Assembly (NCBI GenBank): GCA_030737835.1
Contig: CM060847.1
Location: 23,050,876-23,114,875 of the forward strand
Length of the DNA stretch: 64,000 nt
From: Acorus gramineus
Lineage: Eukaryota > Streptophyta > Magnoliopsida > Acorales > Acoraceae
Reading direction: 5' to 3'
Shown: piece after piece, positions 45,156 through 57,500 of the stretch
Numbering within the stretch: the first letter of the stretch is position 1
Layout: every line of letters begins with the position of its first letter
Made by a program: the position numbers and the translations under genes
The notes under the pieces: generated by a model
Told to the model about the DNA's origin: nothing
Seen by the model: the letters and a program-made list of their open reading frames with translations, nothing else
Database searches by the model: none

Positions 45156-48142
45156 TTAATGAGACTTCAGATGCTCCTGTAGAACGTGAAGCCCCTCGGA
45201 CTCCTCTCCGTAATCCTGCAGACATTCACATAGCATAGAAGTATTAGAGGCAGAACTGCATCTCTGCTTCCATGTTTATTTACAAGGAATCTGTTATCTT
45301 TACCTTCACGACAACGCAAGAGCAACCAACGACCTTTCTAGCCTTCCCCTCTTGGTCAATCTTGCAGAGCTGTATTCATCCATTAAAGCAAACACAACAA
45401 ATGAATAGGAAGAAAGCAAACAGTTCCACTGTGGATCATGCACAGAAATACGATACCATGATACCATTGCCTTTCCATCAAGGACAAAAATTAGAAATAA
45501 CCTCTTACTTAAATATATGAAGTAACACTTCCATCTATAACTAACCCGTTAATTACTTTTAGCATGCCATTCTAGTACCAGATAACAATTATATTAACTG
45601 ATTGAATTGACAACATCAGTGATTGAACATGAACAGGCAATTAACTCCATTGAAAAATTACCCCAGCTCCTTGGAAGCCTAACAATGCGAAGCTAGTAGA
45701 TTAAGATAAGAGTCTGGCTTAGCTAAATACTACTGGTGCAGAGATTATTATAAATGGATTAAAGGAGAGAGGTACTAGAATATTTGTGACACCAAGTTGA
45801 AGACAACCAAGAAGAGAAAAGAGCAACCATTCTACACGTTTCACAATGAGGGGAAAAATGGGGAATTAAAAACTGTGTCTATTCATAAACCTCACAAAAA
45901 TGGTCTCTTAATAGAAAATCCTTTAAGGTGATCTTTCACATTTGATGGAGACAAGATCACCAAAAAGTCAAAAACCTAAAAAAAAAGCATGTATTAGAAA
46001 ATCCCACAATCATTATTTATTTAGACCATCTCCTGGCTTAAGTGTTGTGAGGTTTGGGCAGAATGATTTGACTTTTTTTTTTTTTTGAAATAAGATTAGA
46101 GCAAGTTTGGAGAAACTAAAAGAAATAGGAAATAGATCATACCCCTTTCAAGGAGGGTCAACCCCTTGGTTGACTTATATCAATCACATAACTTTCGCCC
46201 ACTAGAAACGGTTACATTTGGTAACATGATTTCAAGAACTATTTAACAGGGATTATCGTGCAGTTAATTCTCCATACACAAAAAATAAAGAGATAACTTT
46301 TAATTAAAACATGCTTGTTGCAGCATTCATACGAAATATTAAAATTGTTAAAACTTTCGATGCCAATAAATCACATGAAAATACCCTGACCGCGAGTACA
46401 AATATTGCTAGATCTTATATGGATGACATGGAGATACCTAGCTTTTTATGAGCGCTTTGTATTAATATCATCAATGATGCATGAATCATCCAACAAACAA
46501 GAAAGCACTAAGTGAGAAAATATGAACAGCCATAACATACCCCTGTCCATTCACCAAGAGTTTTGGCCTTCTCCACGGTAATCAAGTGCACATTGTGGTC
46601 AGCACATAGAGCCTTGACGAGCTTCACATAATCTGGCTGGTCACAATCCTCCGCGAGCACACAAAGTTGTGCCGCATGCTTCTCGATCACCTTGGCGCCC
46701 TCATGGAGCCCGCGAGCCAGCCCACCATGAGCATGAGACTTCTTCAGAACAAGCTGCAGAGCAGTTGTAATGTCCATTGGCTGCCCTAGGGCAGGAACTG
46801 CCTCAGGTGCAACAGCAGAACCCTCATCTCTGCCAAATATCAGTGAAAGAAAAAAAAGAGGTTAAAATCTAGGACACTCAAAGGCTTGAACCATATGAAT
46901 TTTCACAGGGTATCAAACTTTCAAACAAAACATAAGACAATGATATACATAAAATCACCTAACACTTTTCATTCATGTGGATTACGCTGTTGTACCTTAT
47001 ATATCAAATGTCAGCAAACATAAGCTTAAAATGTTCCATGCTTTATAAACATCAAGACCATGTAATAAGCCCAATAACAGGAAATTTTCCTCAGTTCATT
47101 TCAAAACAGCTACATGATTATCACTTCCATGCCGGTCAAATGTTCACCCAAAGCATTTCACTGTTATGAACTCCACAACCACTTTCTAAAAGGTGATTAA
47201 CATCATACTAACATGGACTAATACATAGTTCATATTATATTTGCATACTCAGCTATAGAAAAAAAAAAGGACTTAGAATCCAAACTACCAAATTTCTATT
47301 CTTATATTTTAAATGAAGACAAAAGCAGATGGAGTTGGTCAGAATTTGAAGGACATTATCTATTGCATACCATTTAATAATAAATAGAGCCATAACTCCG
47401 CAAAGGATGAAGAAACTATTTGACAAGCAAATTCTATTTTTTTAATTAATCTTGAACATCAAGTTTACATGACAACCACCCAGAATTCAACATGGGTTCT
47501 TCAGAACTTATAACAAACAATTCCAATCCTATAATGCTCTCATTATAAAACCCTTAGTCCATTACAATATGCATACTATACATAAGCACGTTATACATGT
47601 AAAAACAGATGATAAGCAAAATCAAATAAAAAAATTCACAGAAACAAATGACGTTACCATTAACCATAAAAAATAAACCATATACAGAAGCTATGTATCA
47701 GCTGTGATGAATGCTTACTGGACATCAAATTTACATGACAAACACCCAAAATTCCCCATGGGATCTTCAGATCTTACAACACTCACTTCCAGTCCGAGAA
47801 TTCTTTCATTGGATTTCACACAGCCTCCCCATTTACCACCACCCACATTCTCCAAAAACTATGTTACCAGATCTTGTGTTCCATCTAAAACCCATTTAAC
47901 AAAACCCCTCAAAACGCTTAAAAAGATGAAATTCGATCGATTCTCCACATGAAACCATTATACATGTAGAAACAGATAATAAGCAAGGTCACATCAGAAA
48001 AAGAATCAATAAACAGAAGATATAAATCGGACGTGAGGAATCACGGAATCCACCAGAGAAAAACCTCCGATCAACAATGGAAACCGAAACAACAAACGAA
48101 GACCGAAAGAGAGAGAGAGAGAGAGAGCGTTTACCCCGACAT
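45156..48142 (-). CDS. RPS12: 40S ribosomal protein S12 (eS12), complete
   Basis: Structural protein of the cytosolic small ribosomal subunit, L7Ae-like fold. Four coding exons: 48142-48135 (ATG TCG GG), 46829-46541, 45369-45304, 45215-45156. They join in frame to 140 residues and a stop; the plant family is about 140-145. Key stretches: [76 protein letters not shown] and the C terminus KSH. The start lies in a tiny 8-nt first exon, a common layout in ribosomal protein genes. Donors are GTAAAC, GTATGT and GTAAAG; acceptors all AG. Intron 1 (46830-48134) contains an internal duplication. The promoter has TATA, telo-box and site II motifs. Confidence 0.96.
47457..48020. repeat. Duplicated block inside RPS12 intron 1
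   Basis: Two related units at about 47457-47645 and 47721-48020. Each starts catcaa-tttacatgacaa-cacccа-like sequence followed by catggg-tcttcaga-ctta-aac, and each ends attatacatgta-aaacagat-ataagcaa (ttatacatg in unit 1). The second unit carries extra sequence in the middle. Confidence 0.65.
48109..48127. repeat. (GA)n tract at the start of RPS12 intron 1
   Basis: About nine GA units on the plus strand; a CT tract in the transcript right after the first exon. Confidence 0.9.
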
Positions 48143-48204
48143 GTTTGATTCTTCGAAGGACGCGAAAAGGCGACCGGAAACCCTACGACGGCTCTCTTGA
48201 AGAG

Positions 48205-48381
48205 TTAGGGTTAGGGTTTCGGAGAGTTTGAAGAGACGAGGTTAAAAGTGGTATTTATAGTTGCGGGATTAGGGTTTTTTGTTTTTTTGTAGACGTCGTC
48301 TTCGGGCCGGGATCAAGCTGGGTCGGGCTGGTGGTCCTCGAAAGGTAAGTAAAATGATACGTCCAGCCCGTTTGGAGCCCA
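48205..48381 (-). promoter_or_regulatory. RPS12: RPS12 promoter
   Basis: On the minus strand: site II TGGGCT (48381-48376), TATAAATA (48259-48252) about 110 nt before the start codon, and a double telo-box AAACCCTAACCCTAA (48219-48205) just downstream of the TATA. Site II plus telo-box is the known signature of plant ribosomal-protein promoters, linked to TCP-factor control in growing cells. Confidence 0.75.
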
Positions 48382-48399
48382 AACCAGCCCGCCCACTCA

Positions 48400-49050
48400 G
48401 CTTTTTTTACACTGTAAAATACAGTCGTATATATCTGGTAAGAAATGTAATGAAATATATATCTCGTTAGATGATGTACATATATCGTTAAATATTTTTA
48501 TATATTTACTAAAAATGATTTCATTCAACTCGAAATTAAACAATATATATTTTTTATTAAAACATTAGACGATGTTTAGTATTTCTAAAAAAAAAGAAAG
48601 GACACTATTGCACACGGTCTTTTCTTCGGCCCTAAATACAAGCTTATATATCTCTTTAGTTATTTAGTAGATATTCAATGAGGTATATACTCCCTTATGT
48701 GAGGTATATCCCTTGTAAATTTTTTTAAACATTTGTTAAAAATAAGTTTATTCAATTCGAAATAGAGCAATATACATTTTTTATCAAAACATATACCCAT
48801 TTCGATGATGTTTGTTATTTTTAAAAAAATTAAAACCTGTGAGGAATGCATTTAGGATTGTACCTAACATTATCATTTTTTCAAATATATATACTTTGAT
48901 ATATACTCTTTTATAATAGATGAAATACACACTTTAATGAGTTCAATGTATAATTTTAAATTTTTTTCATAATAGATTAATAGAGTATATAATGAAATGG
49001 TGATGTATATACTCCGTTGAGTGATTTCATACACTACGCTGGGGGATGTG
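48400..49050. repeat. Dispersed AT-rich repeat copies upstream of RPS12
   Basis: Two copies, 48477-48595 and 48712-48850, share the motif order described for 26586-26745 (tttactaaaaat or ttgttaaaaat, ttcattcaa-tcgaaat, aatata-attttttat-aaaaca, gatgttt-ttattt-taaaaa, attaaaacctgtgag). A looser third block follows at 48885-49030. Confidence 0.55.
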
Positions 49051-50702
49051 GTGACTCATATCTTGGGGTGCCATGCACTGATGAACATCTACCCTATAAT
49101 TTGCATCTTATTCTGGAAAACATACAGGGATAAGAATATTAAAAAAAAAAATATGCTATTTAAATTTATATCACTTCAAATAATCTATTTATTTTTATAC
49201 CATTGAAATATATAGAACTTATACGTATTTACCATCCTAGTTAATTTTTATCCAAATTTTCATTAAACCGGTTAAAGTCTTGGAGAAAGGACCAAATTAT
49301 CATTCTTTTTTTTATGCATATTTTACTTTACCAGAGACAATATTTATTAAAATAATTTTTTTAAATTTTAATTAACATGAAAAAAATAAATTCATCTAAA
49401 ATTCAAAAACATAAAAATTAATCATACAAACTATTTATTAGCAAAAATATAATAATTATTAATAGTTACATTAATAAAAATGAAATAAAATTATTTTGAG
49501 AACAATTAATCATATATATTACAAAATGATAATTTTTTTAAAAAATATAGATCTTGATTGGAAGAAAAGGAAAAAAATGATAAAGCTGAATGGTTCATGA
49601 TTGATTTGGAAAGAACATAAAATTAATTAGGTTATTATGTTTAATTATTTACATTATGAAAAATCTTATATGTTAAGGTTATTTTTGTTATTTTTACTTA
49701 ACTATAGTTAAAGTTTATTTTGGTTAAAAATGATAAAAGAGGGCATGCTTTTACGTTAAGAAAAATTCTAATGGTATAAAAATAAATACATTATTTATAG
49801 TTGTACAAAAATAAATACCATACTTGTTAATGGTATACATACAAAAAAAACCTCTATTAAAGAAAAGTTAGATGAGAAACCAAATATCTTATTTTAATAC
49901 TTTTTTATTCTTGAAGAAATGAATATCAATGTAATCTCAATGGAACATCTCTTAAATTTATCCATGTTTGGATTATGTACTATTTAAATTGAATTAATGT
50001 TATGTTTTTATTATAATAATCAAAATTTAAATTAACGCCTGCATTTTCTTCCTACTATTAGTATCATCATCTATCCCGTACTGAAACGATATTTTAATAA
50101 TATCATCAAATAACAAAAATGTTTGGACTATCATTATTATCAGAATTCATACTAGTGGAATTCAATACCTCTTCTTTTTCTTTTATTTTACCACACATTT
50201 ACACGGAAGTAAGTTTGTATATTTTCAAAAAGTTGCACACACACCATATATCAACCAAAATTGGTTTATATTAACAAAACTCATTAAATTTCCAATGACA
50301 ATATTGTGTCATTGGAAATTTAAAAAATAAATTATATAGATTATATAATCTATATAATGGTCTACATTGTGTTTAAAAAATAAATTAGAGCAACATCACA
50401 ATCTCATTACATAAATTATATAGACCAACTAAATCTGAGCACGGTTCATTTTGTGAATGACATTTGCCTTTTGAATTCAGGTTTTTGGATAAGAAGGAAA
50501 AACTGCAGAAGAATAGTTAGTTGCCTCTGATTCATGTGCACTACAATGCATGATGATGAGCTTTAGTTGTAATAATAAACATCACATCCACACCTCACTC
50601 AAAACATCTTAAACTCCCACTTCTCAATGTAGGTCATCCAACAACAACAACAAAACATGAACCTCACAAACAAAAAAGTAAAAAAAGACAATGAGAGACC
50701 TC
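49051..50702. other. Intergenic AT-rich sequence and DDB1 3' flank
   Basis: Nothing recognised except, close to 50700, the probable DDB1 3'UTR. No classical AATAAA was seen on the minus strand near the stop. Confidence 0.55.
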
Positions 50703-53700
50703 CTAATGCAACCTAGTCAGCTCCTCAACCTTCTTGCAGAGCTCCTCCACTGCCACCCCCATCGTTTTCGAAACCTCCTCCATCCGTCCCCTGCTAAGAT
50801 CGAGAAACGATTCGATCAGATCTCCATCAATGAAGTTCCGTGCGTCCGACGTCCTCTTCTCGTTGTAGAACGACCTCCACTGCTCGTGGCTCAGCCCGCC
50901 GACCCCCCTTATCACCTTCACCAGGCACCCCTGGAGCCTCTCCAGGAACACGTAGTGGTCACGGGGGAGGGACGCTATGACCCCGATAGCGCCATTCACG
51001 GTGCCGAATATGACGGTGGGGATCGGCCCGGTGTCAGAATCGGAGTCCGCAGGGAGGCGCATGACAAGGGAGCCGTGGCGGAAGCGATTGACGAACTCGC
51101 CGAGGTGGTACTCGCCCACGACCTCGAGACGGCCCCGCTCCTCATCGGTGGCGGCCTCACTGTTCTTGCGGACCGTGAAGAGGTTGTAGTTGTTCTCCGC
51201 GCCCACGAACACGTCATCGTCGAGGATCTCCACCGCAGTCATCCAGTTCGCGCTGTAGTCTCGCGCGAGCTCCTCGATCGCACCCTCTTCATGCTGAAAA
51301 ACATTGAGAAGATGTTAATGGAAATGTTCCTCGTGCTGATCAGACCATACATTTACCTCAATGAGGACACCTTAATGAGTTTACAACCTTTGTAAGGGAA
51401 AAGGAAAATATTGGAAGATGAAACCAAGTATGTCTTTTTTTGAACCCATGACTATTATTCATCCTATTTAAAATCTACAAAACCTGCCCTGTCCTGCCTC
51501 CTCACCCTTAAGTTGAGTCGAGATGGGCTCGATCATATCACAAATTAGAAACAATAATTTATTGTTTTATCAATATGCATGAACATAAAACCCCAGGAAA
51601 CTAAAATATGTTTCAACATAAATATAAAATTAGATTAATATTTTCCATTCCATATAAACTTCTCACAATAGATCATACAACCCATCTAAAAGTCTCATCA
51701 AAGCTTGACTCGGGGTGAAGCGGGTTAGGGTGCATATGAACCTCAAAAAATCCATACTTGCCGACTGAGTTATCTACAAGACCAGCCCCATTGCCAACCG
51801 TCTGAAGACGGTGGTGGTTATATTGAAAAAGAGAAAATCAAGTGATTTGTAAACAGGGAATGCTAGTTGAAAGATCACCCCATTGGGGAGAACAGGAAAA
51901 TATATGAAAAAATGATAGTGAAACTAGAAACTTGCACGAAAATTTCAGGGCAGCGACATAAAGATTACATTTTTCAGCTTAACATGAGGAAAACCAGCTC
52001 AGATTTTATTTTCAAAAACAAGACCCGGGGGGGGGGGGGGATGTTTCTCTGAAAATATGTTAATAATGATAAATTCAAGAGAGGGGAACAAGAGGGGTAT
52101 ACCTTGTAAATCAATAAGGATATCGACTTCATCAAATCACCAACAACAATGAAGTCCCCGCGTGTTTGAACATAGAGAGCAAGGATATGCCCATGGTGTC
52201 CGCATTCTGATTGAAGCTCCCGTGAACTTTCATCACGAAGCATCCATTTATATAACTGAATCTTTTGATTGATGGCTGCCAACAATTTCCCATTGAACGA
52301 GTTCAACGAGTACACCGCCCCTTTTGTTTCTTTCTCTGCAATCAGTTGCAGCTTCCCATCTTCAACCATGAAAACCAGTATTCGACCCTGAAAAGGGTAA
52401 GATAAAACTTTATCAAGAAAATATAACCATAGTCCAGTCACATGCTTCCTACTAAAAAAAACGGATATGTGAAAATTTTAAAATATTTATTTTGTTTGAA
52501 AATTTCTGAAAGATATCCATGGAATTAGTGTCAAACTTTTGGATGATTGAAAACAATTGATGGCTTGAAATAAAAATTAATAAAAAAAACCAGTCATCAC
52601 AGTAGAAATAAATATATTATAAATTCACCCTTCACCACCCCCACTGCTGTCATGAACCCCTTCTTTCCTCCACCACTATCGCTATGCAGCCAGTCTTCTC
52701 CTCTTGCCCTCCACTATTACCATTAGTCATGTCTCTTATACACACACACACACTTCATTTAAGCAGAAAGTTTTCATGGATGATTAAAAAAACATAAAGG
52801 GTGCACAGCAATATAAGGATCAGTGATGAATAAGTTTTATGGAGGATCTCTTCCAAAAAAAATTGTGAGAGATGGAAAAACCATATCCACATGTTTCCAC
52901 GTATCAATGGCGGAATAATCCAACTAGGAAAATGAAAAATTATTTATGTTATATTGCCCTATTGATGCCTGTTTATTTTTATAACAAGATTAGTTAATAT
53001 TTAACTAATAATGAGGCCAATGGAATTTCAGTCAATGCATTGGTTTGTCTTTCAAGAAACACTTACTAAAAATGTTGAAAAACATTTACTGATTCATGCA
53101 TTTAGATAGCGTTTGCTCTAGAATATAAGAAATTCCTTCTCCAGAATAGTTTCACCGAGAAAGAACTTCTTATACAAATACATGGTGAATGTGTCCAAAT
53201 GCACTTTTAACCTTTACTTTGATAAAATATATTATTCTCATAATAACTTGACTACTTAAATAATGATATGAGAAGACCATAATTAAAGTTTGTCATGGAT
53301 TCTAGCACATTTCATCAGCATTCGACCTTCCTCATATTTCACATGAAGATTTATTAGTACAATGAAAAAGAATCTAACAAAAACAAAAGAGGAAAGTGCA
53401 TAACAGGCCATAGATGATATCTATTAATTCAATATAATATAATAAAAACAGGAATATATATAAATCTTAACCATCATCACTTCTGACAACAATTTTTTTT
53501 TAAAAAAAAAAACCTTTGCAGACATATTATTCATATCCAAAAGAAAATCATGAGATTCATCACCAAAATAACAGGTGTATCCTGGCCATTTAAGAAACAG
53601 TGGAGACATAATTTCTTCACATGTGCATACATCCAGAAAATGAATGGTAAGGAGCTTTGATTGGTTATGAATTATAGAAACGACAGTATCAAATAATGAT

Positions 53701-54526
53701 AAAGAACATATTATCACCTTGCTGGGCTCATTTTCTTCGGGCAACACATAGGCCGTTCCAACGCAATAATAAGCATTGGTATCATCTGCAAAGGAACAGC
53801 TCAGTATGGAGCATGCACACTCATATGTATCAAGCGCATATGTTGATATCATCTCAAAAGTTTGATCATCAAACAGACGGACAAAGTGCATTTCAGTTTC
53901 ATCTGTAGCATTCTGGGAAATTTTCAAGCTACAGATGGCAAGTGTCCGAGACTGTTCCTGGTGACTAATACGACGTGCATGCTCTCCAAGGGGGACAGTG
54001 CGAATATGAAGCTTTTGGATATCGTCAATGGTACCAATTGTGAGTTCACCTTCTTTTGCAAGTGCAAGGCTGTCAATAAACCAAAAGGCACAAAATTCAG
54101 GAAAATCATGCTAGGGGATATCCATTAGGATGCCATAATCACTTAATAATTTATGACAAGGATTCTATGAATAATTGTACATATGATCAAATAGCTACTT
54201 CAAGAATAACTTCAAGAATACCATAGAGCACAGAAATCTTTTTGACTATCTATACTAGAAAAAAATACAGCCGACTTTAATAATATGTGGTCCGAGTGCA
54301 ATATCTTCATTGCTGAAACACTCCCATAGATTCAGAAGTTGTAAATATGACTGCAAAAGATTTTGACAAAAGCTCCTGGCATTGTCATAGCTAGCTCAAA
54401 CAAAAGTTAGATTATGAGAAGCATTTTACTGAAATTAGTAAAGCACAACTCAAACAAAAACTTGTGCAAGTTCACGTCGTCAACTTGACTCACTGGGTAG
54501 AACTCTCTTCTGCTCGGGGAAGCTTT

Positions 54527-54558
<32 letters not shown>

Positions 54559-57500
54559 CGCTCCCTTTATGTTGCTTTATTTTCTTTTGTTTGGACAGGC
54601 GTTCGTACTCCCTGTTTGGGCTTTCTCTCTTCTATATTTATTTGAGGGCGAAGGCCAACCTTTTCTCGGAAACAAAATGTCATCTTTTGAAGACAAGTTT
54701 CAGAAATATAAAAAAAAAATCTGTGCACTTAAAAGTTCTTCACCTCACACCTGTTTCTTAATTGTTTGGGGTGGTTTATGAATCCTATTTAGTCCATAAA
54801 GTTTCATTAGAAATAATTTCCATCATATTACTCACACGCTTATCAGTCATAGAATCCTTTCTCACCTCCAAACTACCAACTCTATATGCTCATTTTTCAT
54901 TCAGATCATGTAAATGGTCAGTGTCCCACATCCATCCCACATATTTCAATGTCCTACTTCTGCATTGGTCATTCCTGCTGTGGGCTGCAACTAAGCTTCC
55001 ATCCACCACGGATGTCCATATGACTTAAGTCAATGTTTATCTGTATATGATGAACCCAAAGTTTAGCTCCAACAAACAGCATACAATAAGCTTCAATCAC
55101 CATTAAACAAAGGTTTTAATTACAGAGAATAAAAAAATATTTTACCCAAGTTCCATCCACTATTCCAACAATTGTATCCAGAAAATAATTCAATGCACTT
55201 AACATAAGGCACATCTTTCACATCACAAGCACTGGACAAATTCTGTACGAAGGAAACAATTCAGTGCATTTCATATGAGACCCTTTTGTCAGTTAGATAA
55301 TATATTCACAAACAATTAAGCAGAAAAAAATTCTACACGAAAAAAAAAGATATGAAAAAAACATGAAACAGCACATCCTTTTACCCAATCATTAGTGTAT
55401 ACTGTGTAGAGGAAAAATGTAAAGTTCATGTAACTTGTATGTTTTGCTACATGCACCAGTCTAGAAGACAAAATAAAATAGAAGTATAGAAATCAAACAA
55501 ATGAGAGTCATTGAATAATGCAAAGTACACAAACATCATGATAACACTTACAAGAAGAATTATAAATATGTTAACAGAAAGATATTACCTGTCAGGGAAG
55601 GCAGCAGAATTGAAAGGACACATATGGCTGACTTCTTTCAAGTTTACATTGCTATAAAGTTGTTTCTTATTGCTGCTGTAGATGACCGTTGGTCTATCTG
55701 ATGCAGCAAAGACATGGGTGGTATTCTTGGACGAGAATGTTCGGAGAGTGATGGGTTGTGTCCCGAGTGAAATCTTTTTCCTATCAGATAATTCACCAGT
55801 ATTTATGTTTAATAGAAAGCTGAAAAGATGACCATCTCCAAGAGCACATAACAAATATGGTACCTGTAAAACACGGGCAGCACAAAAGGCAAACATTATT
55901 TCATCAAAAATCTTTAGCATAGGCAAACACTGAAATAAAATTACAACAACACTTGGTATACCCCTTCAAAGGTACACAGGAGAACAGAACGAGGAATGAT
56001 CTCTCCACCCAGGCGTTCTATAGTGAGAGGGTCCAGACCAGGAAGTGAAAATATCCTAACACTTATGTCTGTCCACATCCCTACAGCTGCCAGGGTGCTA
56101 TAGTTTGAATTTTGACCGATGGGATTGATGTCAAGGCATGAGATCTCATATTCCAGTGTTACATGTTTTACTTCGGTCAACTTTCCATCACCAATTTCCA
56201 AGTAAACCAGCTTGCCTCCACCAGTGGCTAAAAGAACCTGTTGAATGACAAGACAATGACATAAAGCAAAGTTTTAGACAATTGATGAAGAAGCACAGAC
56301 ACAAACCAGTCCATGAAGATGAAAGCTTTAGCATGTGGTGATTGGTATAGGCATCAATGTCATCCAAGTTATGAGGCCTGATCACTACATATGTAGAGAT
56401 ATATGTGAGTGGGGGCTCGCTAGTAGTGAGCAGGAGTCACCAGCTTAGACGAGGTGTTTTTTTTTGTGTTGGTAAGAGAGAACATTTTGTAGTAATCACA
56501 AAACTGAAGTATGTAAATCATTTCCTTACAGTGTAAACAGGACACAATAACAAGCCTTAACCAGGAAAGCATGGGAAGGTGATCTAGAGGGGCACAGCCA
56601 ATCCAAATGCATTCCTCAGCCCCTTTAGTAAGCCATAATACCTCTAGAAAATAACTTATTCATACAACCACTCATGTCAAGACATAATTTAGACACACAA
56701 CAAACATAAAAGAACTGCAGTGTGCCAGCAGTCATCTAGGCTAGTCTCCAACAGACAATCCCTTTAAAAGAACTGATTGGTATCGATAGTCGTCTGGGCT
56801 TAATAGAGGATAATATTCCATTAGCCATAATAAAACCAATTTAAAATTCCATACATTAAAACACTGAGAGGCTTGTATACATTTAGACTATAGATCAAAC
56901 AATATCATTCAATATGCCGGCAATAAAATTCTGCATGATGCTACCTTTAATTTTAATTCAGTGGGATAAATACTGCAGAAATTTTAAAATCTGTGAATTA
57001 CAAAGTGAAGATTCAGCACCCAGTACATGCTTTAGGATAACAAAACCATTTAGTTTTTGATGGATAGAGTATTTAAAGAGTCTTAGAGGCCAATTTGCTT
57101 CATGAGGTTGTAGGATAGGCAATGCAGAACGAACGCAAGACTAAGTGCCCCAATGCTGCACTTGGCTAAAGGAGAAAGCAGAAAATGTGTGGCTGACACG
57201 GATGAATCACCGATGGGTCTCAGCGGTAGAACCGTCAAGAATTGTCAAGGGGTTGCAGGATGGAAATCGTCAATATAGTGGCAGTTACCCATAATGGTCC
57301 ATCAGCCAACCTGACTCCAAGCATCTTGTGAAATCCATGGTTGATTAAATCTTAAGTCGATGAGGCAGTTTATAGGAGAAGATTGAGATGGGAATCATCA
57401 GCCTCCAGAAGCAGATCTCTAACCATCAAATATTAAGATTCAAGATTTTCTTCATGACAGTAAAACTGACTTGAGAAGATATGAGTTTGGCTTTCAATGG

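Noticed and set aside
50691..51395. 234-codon plus-strand open frame
   Set aside because: Antisense shadow of the GC-rich last DDB1 exon; no domain, and the minus frame is clearly DDB1.
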